Below, piece by piece: positions 24,301 to 36,300 of a DNA stretch of 64,000 nt (its first letter is position 1; every line of letters starts with the position of its first letter). This DNA comes from Fragum whitleyi (lineage: Eukaryota; Mollusca; Bivalvia; Cardiida; Cardiidae): positions 51,874,017 to 51,938,016 of the forward strand of contig OX411543.1 in the NCBI GenBank assembly GCA_948146395.1, read 5' to 3'. The notes beneath the pieces are model-generated. The model was not told the DNA's origin, did not search any database, and was given only the letters and a program-made list of their open reading frames with translations. The position numbers and the translations under genes were made by a program.

Positions 24301-27300
24301 CAATGATCAACTGTATTAAAATAAATTCCTTTTTTCTTCAGATGCAGATGAGAGTGAAAGTTTTGCGCCATCTTTGATCATCGGTACCCTGCTGGTGGTC
24401 CCTGTTGTCCTGCTTATATTGATAACCATTCTAGTCAGGCTGTATAATACAGGTAAACTTTTAGATTATATTATAATGGGAAACCAAAAACTCATAACTA
24501 CTACTTGAATAAGCTGGAGTTATGAGGCTTTGATTGCCTAACTTTTGTATTTAGAGCTACTCATGTGCTTCCTTTCTTATGTTTCTTTAACCTCTGCAAC
24601 ATCATTGGTAATTTAATTTTGCACTTACATTTGTTTTTGGCTGAGATTTTACATTTAGTTTTGGATTTTGTTGTTTAACTTTTTGCCTTTTGAAAAAAAA
24701 GAAAATCAAATTCAAAAAAAAAGTGCTAGGTGCTGGCTTCGACTAGATTTCAGTTTAGCAAGTAATCCATATAATTCCCACCTATATACTGTTTCCGAAA
24801 TTGAGATACTGCACTGGTGGATTATATTAGTTTGCTTTTCGACAGATCTAGTTTATAAACTGTAATAGAGTAAAGACACAGGACTCTGAATTTGAAAGTC
24901 AAACCTGTGATTCTTGTCCATACCATTGGAACTTTTCAAAATTAAAAATACACCAGATATTTAAGCAAATGTGCTTTGTCTGTTATCACCACATATGATA
25001 TGTCAATTCTTCTCTTACTGGTATTATAAAGTCATTAAGGAGACTTTGGTATGAAATAGATTACAATAAAGATTTATCTTGAAGGCAATGATAATTGTTT
25101 GTCCATGAAATATTTACAATTTTCACTCTTGAATTTTTTCTTAAAATTGAAAACATTAAAGTTGAGCTTTGAAAAGTGAAGTTTACTATTATTTAAATCA
25201 CTCATAAGGTAGATTTACTAAAGAACCCATCCTATTTTTATTAATGAAAAAAGACATAGATTAACATTATTTTGGGGGAAAAATAATCAGTTCTCTGATT
25301 TGTTCAGTATCATATATTTAACCACTTTTAATGCATTTATCACATAAGTCTATTTATCTATAGTTACCCAAATGTTTAATAGGAAGTGCACTGGTGTCAA
25401 GACGATATTCACCTTTGAGATTTAATCAATATTTTACTAGCTATTATAATGAGTAACTAATATTATGCCAAGACTTTACAGGGATTATCATGCACATACT
25501 GACAACGATAATTTATGAAGATCTTTTTGTGAATATTTGTAACAGTGAATCATTTGAATAATTTACAATGGTCTCTAATGAATTCATGGTTTTATACACA
25601 CAATAGGCATAATAGGTCACAAGAAAAGTATTGAGCCCAATAGTAAGGTGAGGTTGCTATGCTGGACTGGAAAAATTGCCATGGTTACAGTTTTTCATTT
25701 CAGGGGGATCATTTTTTTAAAATTGACTTGTTTTTACTTGTTGCTAGCTAACTATGATCACTTGCATGTTTTAACACTTTTTTAAATGCTTTATTCTAAT
25801 TCACCGCTGTTATGAAAAGTTATAAACATTTTGTGAATTTATAACAGTTTCTTCTTCAATTATAGTGTGTGTCTTAGCATGATTTAGGATAAAGAAAAAG
25901 ACTGTAATTCAATGGCTCAGCGCAAAACAGTTGTTACTGCCTATAATCATATAGGCAGTTACAACCGTTTTCCCTGAGCCATTGCTTTATTGTCCAGAAT
26001 CTGTACTCAGTTGGTTATCTGGTATTAAAAGGGTCATTTTGGCCCTAGGGAGTCAACTCTTTCAGATCTAACTCAAACACTTTTAAAGTTTTAGCTCAAG
26101 ATCTCTCCATCAACCAACAAATATTTGTGAGAACAGGGATGTTCTAAGTAGCAGGGGATGGCGTGATGCCATCAAAAACCGAAGAACGGTTATAGAGGTT
26201 GGTAGATGGAAATTGGGCACAGCCCCCTTTTCTCATCTATCAAAGGAGAAAAAACATTCAGAACAGGGATGTTCTATGAAGATGCAGGGGATGGCTGTGC
26301 CATCAAAAGCCAAAGAGTGGCTTACAGAGGTTGGTTGATATGAGGGGGAAGGATTTCCTCCTTATATACCAACTAAGAATAAACACTCAGAAACAGGGAT
26401 GTTCTATGGAAATGCAGGGGACAGCAATGTGCTGTCACTAGCCAAAGAGTGGCTGTTAGATGTTTGTTGATGAGGGGGCTTTGCAGCCTCCCTCATCTAC
26501 CAACATGGAAGTAACACTCAGAAAAGGGAGAACAGGGATGTTCTTTAGAAATGCAGGGGACAGCAGTATGCCGTCTGATTTAGCCAAAGAGTGGCTAAAA
26601 AGGGGTCGGTTGATGAAGCTGAAGAATTGTTTGCTAAAATTGTCTTCTTTTTTCAGATAAATAAGAAAAATTGCGCCTCGTCTTAACAAAAGACTGAAAG
26701 AGTTGCCTCACCTATATAACTTACATTACGAGACAATAATGTAGGTGAGTGGAGGGGATGGTGGTGGTTAGCGTGATGCTATATTCAGAACTTAATTGAT
26801 ACTAAAGTGCCACGTCGAAATGATGCTGCACTCAGACAAAGAAGTCACGTGATTTTGAGTACGCATCTTCCTAATTGGACTGCAGCATCCTACATGTACT
26901 AAATACGTGATAGATTAGAGGAGCTCAAGGGAATATATCAACAATATATACTTATATGCATATAAATCAGTTGAGAGGCTCTAAAGGGAGAAAAAGTTAT
27001 AGTGCAATATTCAGAATGACTCACGAGTGATAAGAAGCAGCCTTATCATAATCAACATAAACCCAATTATATGTGAATACACACATAATCATCCATTTAT
27101 GTTGATCATTATAATAGTCGGAGATCTTGTGGTTGCTGGGATTGATGGCGTATAGTTTTTTCCGTTTTGACCTGAGATTGACCTTTAGGGAGTTGTTTGA
27201 ATACCTTTAACTCAAAAGCATTCATTCAGTAGCAATATTTTTTACATCTGATTTCGGTAGCATTATGTTCCTACAAAAGCATATGCAATTCTGAGTGCAA

Positions 27301-30300
27301 CCTATTTAATTTAGTTCATCTATACAGCAGAGGTCAATATCAGGTCAACAGACAAACTTATACATGATCGTCTGCGAAGAATTAAAATAACACAAAATCT
27401 TCGGAAGCCATTATATATATATATATCTATCAATAGAGTATATGTTACATAATATTTCATAAAACAATCTTTATATACAAAACAATTTAATATAACATTT
27501 TGGCCCTAGGGAGTCAACTCTTTCAGATCTAACTCAAACACTTTTAAAGTTTTAGCTCAAGATCTCTCCATCAACCAACAAATATTTGTGAGAACAGGGA
27601 TGTTCTAAGTAGCAGGGGATGGCGTGATGCCATCAAAAACCGAAGAACGGTTATAGAGGTTGGTAGATGGAAATTGGGCACAGCCCCCTTTTCTCATCTA
27701 TCAAAGGAGAAAAAACATTCAGAACAGGGATGTTCTATGAAGATGCAGGGGATGGCTGTGCCATCAAAAGCCAAAGAGTGGCTTACAGAGGTTGGTTGAT
27801 ATGAGGGGGAAGGATTTCCTCCTTATATACCAACTAAGAATAAACACTCAGAAACAGGGATGTTCTATGGAAATGCAGGGGACAGCAATGTGCTGTCACT
27901 AGCCAAAGAGTGGCTGTTAGATGTTTGTTGATGAGGGGGCTTTGCAGCCTCCCTCATCTACCAACATGGAAGTAACACTCAGAAAAGGGAGAACAGGGAT
28001 GTTCTTTAGAAATGCAGGGGACAGCAGTATGTCGTCTGATTTAGCCAAAGAGTGGCTAAAAAGGGGTCGGTTGATGAAGCTGATGAATTGTTTGCTAAAA
28101 TTGTCTTCTTTTTTCAGATAAATAAGAAAATTGCCCAAAAATTGGAAAGTCAGGCAATACATGATTGACTGAGTTGACCCCAAAGGGAAATAAAATAACA
28201 AAAGAAAAAATATATATATATATATATATATATATCAATCAATAAATTACACAACCCCTATACCATACAAACACACAGGAGGTATTGAAGCATGTTCCAA
28301 GTCTAGTCGTTGAAGCTTAATGTAAACTTCAAACCATACCAAGAACATTCTCCACATAATGTGGTACTATTAAAGCAAATATGTCAGCAATCCCCAGATA
28401 ATCTCATTCAGTCAATAGTTTGAATTTTCTTTACAATGCTAAATATTTTGTTACTTGTGAAAGAGTGTGATTATTGATCAAGGCAACAGTTAAAATTGAA
28501 AACACTATAAAATGGAATCATATTAACCCAAGTACTTAATTGTTGAGACAACTGGATGAAGTCAAGATTTAAAATCAAACATGAATGCAGGTGATGTCTA
28601 TCAAGCTCTCAGTAGGCTACATTACCAGCAGAGTGCTCCACATTACTAGCATGGTAATAAACTAGAAATTATCTAAATCTAAATGTATCATTCTATATAC
28701 TTGTATCGAAATATTATAAATGTGTATTATAATGTGTATCTTCAAGTATAGGAAGTATCCTGCTATGTTAGGAAGCATAAACAAAGATCAATCTGCACAT
28801 AATATGTGCTGCCCGATCCCAGTCTACATCGCCCAACTTGTCTCTTAGCATTTAGTTAACATTTATATGAAATAAGTGCCCACAACACATCATGGTTGCT
28901 CTGGTGCTTTCAACCTCTTGATCGGAAAGAATTTTGAAATTTTGTAAATCCCACAAGGTTAAAATTACAGACCATGATCTGATGCCAATGTAGACAAATA
29001 AGGCAACATACCTTAATTGTCCCCCAGCACAAAACCAAGGTTCAACATTTTATCATATTTCCCAATTTATATTGGGCTTGCTGTATGCTGACATTAGATG
29101 TACGGATATATCGACAATAACTATCGGAACTCCAGCGACCTAGGGTTTTGATCATATGGTCTTCAATTCCTTTCTCACCAGCGCTAGTGGCTGCTCCTAT
29201 TCGAAATGAATGACCGTTATAGTGGTCCGGATTATAACCACAGATCATTAAAACAGTCTTTAAATTTGAAATAAATGTGGCTCTATCAAGAGGAGTAAAA
29301 TCATCACAAATGAATAGAGGCTCTACAGCACTAGATGTGATTTTGAATTGCTGCCTCCACTGGAGATAAGTTTTTAATGCAAAATGTGGACATAATTCTG
29401 AATTAGTACAATGAAGTTGTATAGATATGCCTTTCCTGAAGGGATCAGTCTTAGACTCTTTAAGGTGTAATGTACAAAAGGTAGGAAATATATTTATATC
29501 TCCTATGCATAAATTGCGGTTTGGATCGAATTCCTTTTTGTTCAATACTGTAAATTCTCCACAACGTAGGAAACCAAAATATGCTGTAATACAGGCACAT
29601 TTCATCAATGCTCTCATGTCGACAGAAAACATACTTTTATTCAGATTTGAGATAATTCTGTGAAGAATTTCTATAGTTATAGGCAGACGTGTTCTAGTTT
29701 CAAGATGCTGTGATTTTTTAATTGCCCTCAGAATTAATTCCAGTCGGGGCAATGGATTTTGTTGTAAATTATCAAGCGGAGAGGGTCTGTTCCCTTGAAG
29801 GTAGGCAAATCTTATCCCACAAAGATAGAGTTTAATAGTAGAATGTTTTAGTTTTAAGGATTTAAAACAGTAAGCTACAAAATAAACCAATATATTTTCT
29901 GTGATAGAAGGTAGGTAGTGTTTGTCACCCTGAAAACCATGTAAGAGAAGGAAACGTTTAAAGTGTGTAAATCCAGTATTGTAAGATGATTTGGTTTTCT
30001 TGCCTAGACTAGCAGTCCATAGGTCATTTACAGTTTGTTCTAATTCCAGATTACATTGGAATGGTTTGGGCATCGAGTTGGTTCTCTTTCTGCTTGTGGA
30101 GCTAGCCGTCTGAATCGTGAAATCTGTAAACGGGAAAGGGAATCACTAATATTGTTTAGATATCCATTTATAAAAACACTTTTGAAAGTAAAGTTAAAAG
30201 TGCAGGCGCACAAAGTTAATCTCCTCATTAGCTGCATAATGTAGAGGCACTTAGAACGTCCTTTATTCAAGATGGCAACAGTAGCTTGATTATCACAACG

Positions 30301-33300
30301 AAACACTATTCGCTTCTTTGCCCAATGTTTTCCCCAGAGTACTGCAGCTACCACTATCGGATACAATTCCTTGTATGCGATGGACAACATTTTGCCCTTG
30401 ACAATGGGGAGTTCTTTAGGCCACTCACAGGAAAACCACTTTCCCTGAAAATAGCCTCCAAATCCTAATGTGGCTGATGCATCAGTGAATAATTCTAACT
30501 CGTCACTGTAGACTGACTCATTATTGTAAAAGAGAGTTATTCCATTCCATTGTTCTAAGAATTTAAGCCAAAAATATAAGTCTGTTCTACACTCATCATC
30601 TAGGTAAACAGTATCATGAAAGCGTTCTACTGTTGTTGATAAGTGTATTAAATATGAAACAAATGAACGTCCTGGAAGTATTACTCTTGTAGCAAAATTA
30701 AGGTGTCCCAATAATTGTAGTAACTGTCTTTTTGTACAGGAATTTTTTGTTAACAGAATTTTAATGAATTCACAAATGCGTCCTATTTTGTCCTGAGGAA
30801 GCCTGGCTTCCATGCGCTTAGAATCAAGTATCACCCCAAGATACTCCAGGCAATTTGTGGGACCAATTGTCTTCTGTTCCGATAATGGAACATTTAGTTT
30901 TTTGAAGATCATTCTCATGATAGCCATGTTACGTTCTCCAATATGGTCAGGGTTGTCAATTGTAATAAAGTCGTCTAGCAGGTGCAGTATGTGTTGAATA
31001 CCGTAATTTTGTTGAGCAATAAAACAAATAGCTTGAGAAACACTGTCAAATATTTTAGGGCTCGATCTGCACCCAAAACTAAGTCGTGTCCAGAAGTAGT
31101 ATGAATTATCCCATTTAACACAAAACAAGGGCCACTGACTAGGTTTAATGGGGCATATTTTAAAAGCATCAGCTATATCAAATTTGCACATCCAAGCCCC
31201 TTGGCCAAGGTCTAAGATCACTTTAATTGCGTCGTCAATTTTAACGTATGTCATGGCACATGATTCTTTGTCAATCAAGTCATTAACACTAACACTTTGG
31301 TCATTGTGAGGGGCAGATAAATCAAGTATAAGACGCTCTTTATTAGAGTATTTACCTATTACTAGTCCTAAGGGGCTTACTCTATAGTGCTCGAAGGGCA
31401 AACGTTTGAAAGGACCATACATAAAACCCTTTTCACATTCTTTTTGAATAAGTCGATAAATAACATCTGGATTTCGACGAGCTGATTGATTATTTTTGCA
31501 TTCTAATGTAGGTAGGTCACTCTTAGTTACTTTTGTGTCAAACCCTTCCTGAAGGCCTTGGCATAAATATTTAACAAATTCTCTGTCAGGGTGAGTTGAC
31601 AATTCTTGTTCAAATACAGAAACATTTATTGGTGTAGTGGCCTTCCATTCATAAGTTTTACCCCCCAAGCTCCACTGATTCGAGCTCTGTCATTTAGTTT
31701 TATTTTGTGTTTGACTGTTAGTCGATGAAAGTTGGTCATTGTTACCTACCAGCTGTCTTTTCTTAGATTGGCACAAATGTAAACCATGAGCAGTGGCCTT
31801 ACATTTTATACAAACATGTTTCAGGGGACATTGGTTTCTGAAACACCCTTGTTGTCCATTGAAATTATTACAAATTTCCTTTCCTTCCCAGTAATGTCGA
31901 GATCGTCCCTGTCTGTCAACTCTTTCTTGGGCTTTGAAACGTTCATTTGAGGTCTTTTCCCCCCGCTGTAATGGGCAAAATTGAGTCTGATGGTCAATCA
32001 TGTTACATAACTGACATGCTCGGATTTCTACACCAGCACTTACTAAGGCTAACAAATCTCTATCACGCTGTCCCCAGTCTACTTTGATGTGCTTTTCACG
32101 CAGAATAGCGGCAGCCTTTGCACTGAACATTTTATGATAGTCATAAAATTTGCTACCATAGAAATTGGCTATTTCTATAATGTCCTCTTGGTAGTGGTCT
32201 AGCTCCTCTTTTCTGTCAGGGAAGGCGGTACACATGACCCTTTTATATTTACCAAAGGCACGAATGAATTCTGGTAGTGTCAGCTGTCTGGAAAGTCTTG
32301 GGTCAGGTCTCCCCAGAACATTTAACTCAAAATTATTTGCAACTAAAGTATGATTCTGGGGGCAGTCAAAGTTTTGGATGAGAAGAGAAGCTAAGTTAAT
32401 GTCCCTACCTTCAATAATTTGTTTTTGTAGAGTCGGAGAAACTATGTCTACTGTCGAGATCGAGTCTGCTCTAATTCCTGTCATATTCGTCGAGTCATGA
32501 AATCCATGAACTATGTTCGTAGAATCTCGTCTGTACCAACTCCCGAGACTAAATGGCTCCGTCGATTCCAACCTCGGTGAAATAAGCTGTGATACAGTTG
32601 ATTGCAGCGATGCGAAGCACTGAGTAACATTGCTGAGAGCCGAAAACAGGGAACTTTCGTTGGTATTGTTTGTGTTGTTGTTGTTGTAGCCGTCTGAGTT
32701 GTTGTCGTTCTGATCAGGATCAGGGAAACGCTGTTCGGTCACTGGCGCAGGAATACTAGCTCTTGTGGAAATAGTCCCGACTCCCGTTGATTCATTGAGG
32801 CGAGTGGACAAAGTAGATCCTCTGTTTTCTTCGTACAATTGCCTCAAGAATGATTTCGAGACGTTTTTGGTAGGAGCACGTATTCCCAAATCTTTCCATA
32901 AGCGCTCTTTAAAATCTCGGATGGTCCAGTTAGCGGGATTGTCCCGGTCCCATTTGTCGTAGGGTTGAGCCCTCGAGGAATCCTCCTGGTCAGGATTAAT
33001 AACGGCCCGTCTGCTTGAACTGTCGTTCGTAGAGCGGTTACGTCTGGAAGCCATCGTTTGAATTGACGATTAAAATGTTAGATAGTGATATACCACTCCG
33101 ATTTTAAATTCGATGGAGAATTATGTCGATTTTAAATGGAAATTTAGCAGGCAAATGTTCGAGGAATATGCCGTTAGCAAGTCGTTAAAATTAATAATTA
33201 TTGATCTAAACTAAATCTATGAAAGTCACTTCCCAAAGCAAAAAATTGCGAGAATAAGTCCCGGTAGTTGTTTTGAACAAAGGAAAGTCCAGCGAGAACA

Positions 33301-36300
33301 AAGAAAGTTCTGTAAAATAGGTTGATAAAGATTTTCGGTCCTTTTGGAATAATCCGAATGCTAGACGGATTAAACTCCCACACTTTATAAGTCCAGATTT
33401 TAAACACAAATTTAATAAAAGTCCCGCAAACGTTTGAGAACAAAGAATAACGAAGTGATATATTAGCGTGATGCTATATTCAGAACTTAATTGATACTAA
33501 AGTGCCACGTCGAAATGATGCTGCACTCAGACAAAGAAGTCACGTGATTTTGAGTACGCATCTTCCTAATTGGACTGCAGCATCCTACATGTACTAAATA
33601 CGTGATAGATTAGAGGAGCTCAAGGGAATATATCAACAATATATACTTATATGCATATAAATCAGTTGAGAGGCTCTAAAGGGAGAAAAAGTTATAGTGC
33701 AATATTCAGAATGACTCACGAGTGATAAGAAGCAGCCTTATCATAATCAACATAAACCCAATTATATGTGAATACACACATAATCATCCAATAAAAACTA
33801 TTGTCAGTACCAAATGAATGTATAGGCTCTTACAAAAGTTTTGCATTAACCACTATATCTGTCCTGGAGGCTAGGGATATATTGCTAAAAGTAAATATCT
33901 TGCTGAAATATTTGCTTTTTGCATCTCTCATGAGATGAACAATTTCTGAATGTACCAGTCAAGGATAAAGTCAATTAAGACTTTAAAACTTAGGTCAGAA
34001 AGACTGTAGCACTCAAAGATCTTACAAAAGCTTGTTGCCTCAAAGAAAACTGCATGTGTTCCTCAAGCAATAATTGGTTCATCAACCAATTTTCAGGTGA
34101 AAGTAGTATTTCTTTATTTGCCTCCAAATGATGAAGAGTATATACATACAAACATTAACATATTACATGAAATAGCAAAATGACATATTTAGAATTAAGA
34201 ACAGTAAAACATATTTTTTACACTTGCCATTATGGTACCATGCTCTGTGAATATGCTGGAATAATTGTTTTAAACCTATAAAAATCAAATTCAAATTTTT
34301 ATGGTCAACTCAGACTGGTATATGACCACAACTAACTATTCTTGAGAGCGATTTGAGGGTAGAATTTGATGGCATTATTGTTATCTGTAAATATTAATAA
34401 AAATATTTATACTCTAGCTTTCAGCGGTACAGCCACCTTCATCAGGTGAATCCCATGAATTCATAGGATTCACTTGATGAAGGCGGCTGTGCGGCTGAAA
34501 GCTAGTGTATAGATATAATATTATTATTAACCCTTGTCATACTGAATAAATTTTGGCTTAAAAATTTCATCTTAATTAAAGGACAAAAAGCACTGAAAGT
34601 TCCAACTGTAGGTCAATTTTTCATTTGAAAAACTAAATCTATAGACAATTCTGGTTTGAAAGTGAGAAACAGGTGGTGTAGACTAACATCAGACTGCACA
34701 TATGTGCAGGCTGATGTTTGTCTATAGCTCCTGCCAAAGCAGGAATATTCCGGGTTCAGTATGACAATGGTTAAAAGTATTTATCTCAAGAAGAGAACTT
34801 TTTTATTTGTGTAAATATTAAAGTTAATAATTTGAACATGTGACCTGTCATGGGAAAAGGGACCTCTTTGGAACTCTGTTAACTTATCATTTGAAAAGGA
34901 GATTGGGTCCAGCTTCAGTCAACCAGAGTTCGTATTTCAAAAATTCTTATACAGAAAGGTTAAATGATCTTTTTAGGTTCATTTATGAAAGTTTTAAAAG
35001 TTTTGACCCTAGTCAGCCTGTGTAGTTTGCCAACTATGCAAGTGGTCCCTATTTGCCAGACAGGCCACAATTGATTTTTGAATTTTGTCTTGGTAAAGGT
35101 TTTGATTTTATCTCATTAAAGGTTTGCATTTGATTATTTTATATCATGTTGTTATTCCTGCCTAATCTTAAAATCACTTCTCAAAAAGCAATTCATAATC
35201 ATCTTATATGAATAAGACTTAATTATTTCAGATATTTAATTGCATTTTCTGCTATGAAAGCATGAGTTTTGGAATAATTCTTATCAAATATCCATTCTTG
35301 ATACCTTCTAGTCCAATTTCACATAATTAATTTAATTAAAAATAGAAAAAAAACTTGTGAGGAAGTGAGAAATTGGTTATGAAAAGCAGTTTCTCCTTTT
35401 CCAAAAATATTCCCCTTGAATGATTTTCTTCAGTATACGAAATACATAATTTTGTCGTGATGTTTGCCTTTATCTTTTTTTTTTCCTTTTCTTTCACCAA
35501 GGTTAACTTTACTAAATTAACAAGAATCTTTTGCTTGAAAAACGCAACAATTTCACAATTTTCAAATCTGAAAACCCTAATCATCTTAGGAATCTACACA
35601 GGGTGATCCTATTCTGTACAATGCACTGTGAAGTTTGGTACTGACTTTGATGACTAAGAATATTTTTTAACCCTTTGCTGTTTAATCCCTGCTTTTTACA
35701 TGCCTGTGATTTTATGAATGAGAAAACATTGTGAAAAAAGAAGAAATTGCTTCTAACAAGCAATTTCTCCTTTTTCCACACTATTTTCTACCCTACAGAA
35801 TGGTTATTTTTTAAATTAAATCCACTTTAAATTCTCGTCTGCCAAACCTTTGAATTTGGACAGGTCCAAAATTTTGTAAAACAGGAAAGGGTTGATGAAA
35901 ATTAGTTGAAGCTTACTACATTGTATAAGGTCAATTTAGTCTTCGAATTGTCCATCCAGAGTTCAACCTGTGAAACAGATACAAGACTGCAGGTCAAAAG
36001 TCCAGGTTAACCCTTGTCAAGCTAAATAAAAATCCCTTTGCAAAATTATCTGAAAATCATAGTGCTGAAAGTACTGTACTTACTTATTCTGAGTTGGTCT
36101 TTATTTAGATACAATAACGTATCCCTCCTCTGATAATCTGATGTCGGAGGCTCCCTCATTAGATAATCAAAGGACGGATACATAATCATATGTAGTCTTT
36201 ACTTTGAATAAAGAATTGTTATACTTTTCTGGTTTAAAAAGAAAACCTCAAATACTATACACAAAGATACCTGCTGCCAAAGCAGGAATATTCAAGATTC

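Larger units (their letters stand above)
18225..24341 (+). other. PAM intron (6.1 kb): repeat content
   Basis: In order: a four-unit tandem repeat (18265-18730), a 39-bp minisatellite (20247-20645), a nested TTAA MITE (21463-22025), a TGACCCGTCACGCG MITE (22430-22689) and a GTCCGTCC element inside another MITE (23070-24310). The stretch 18740-20240 shows no gene. Confidence 0.55.
26035..26674. repeat. Split direct repeat, 640-bp type, outer copy
   Basis: Starts CATTTTGGCCCTAGGGAGTC and ends CAGATAAATAAGAAA. It matches 27496-28134 with differences at 26571 (C/T), near 26622 (A/T) and in the last few bases. Inside are four copies of a three-hairpin module. Confidence 0.9.
26035..33790 (-). mobile_element. 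DIRS-order (Ngaro/PAT-like) tyrosine-recombinase retrotransposon with split direct repeats
   Basis: Read on the minus strand the order is: 328-bp repeat (33790-33463), leader, gag-like ORF, RT/RNase H ORF, tyrosine recombinase ORF, 640-bp repeat (28134-27496), 400-bp spacer, second 328-bp repeat (27095-26768), 93-bp gap, second 640-bp repeat (26674-26035). Two repeat pairs split as A1-ORFs-B1-A2-B2 are the hallmark of split-direct-repeat DIRS elements. There is no integrase, no LTR and no target duplication, as expected for recombinase-based insertion. The 328-bp copies look identical and the 640-bp copies differ at two or three bases, so insertion was recent. It sits antisense in the last PAM intron. 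Alternative: a full element at 27496-33790 next to an internally deleted copy at 26035-27095. Confidence 0.85.

Noticed and set aside
26580..26630. Hammerhead ribozyme in the retrotransposon repeat (GATGA near GAA motifs)
   Set aside because: I could not place the CUGANGA and GAAA core strands around a cleavable GUH site with three stems.
26456..26689. Open frames on both strands in the 640-bp repeat (also at 27917-28201)
   Set aside because: They follow from the hairpin array; both strands are open because the sequence is partly self-complementary, and no protein motif is present.
26035..33790. LTR retrotransposon
   Set aside because: There is no integrase or protease, no long terminal repeats at both ends and no target duplication; the tyrosine recombinase and split repeats point to the DIRS order.
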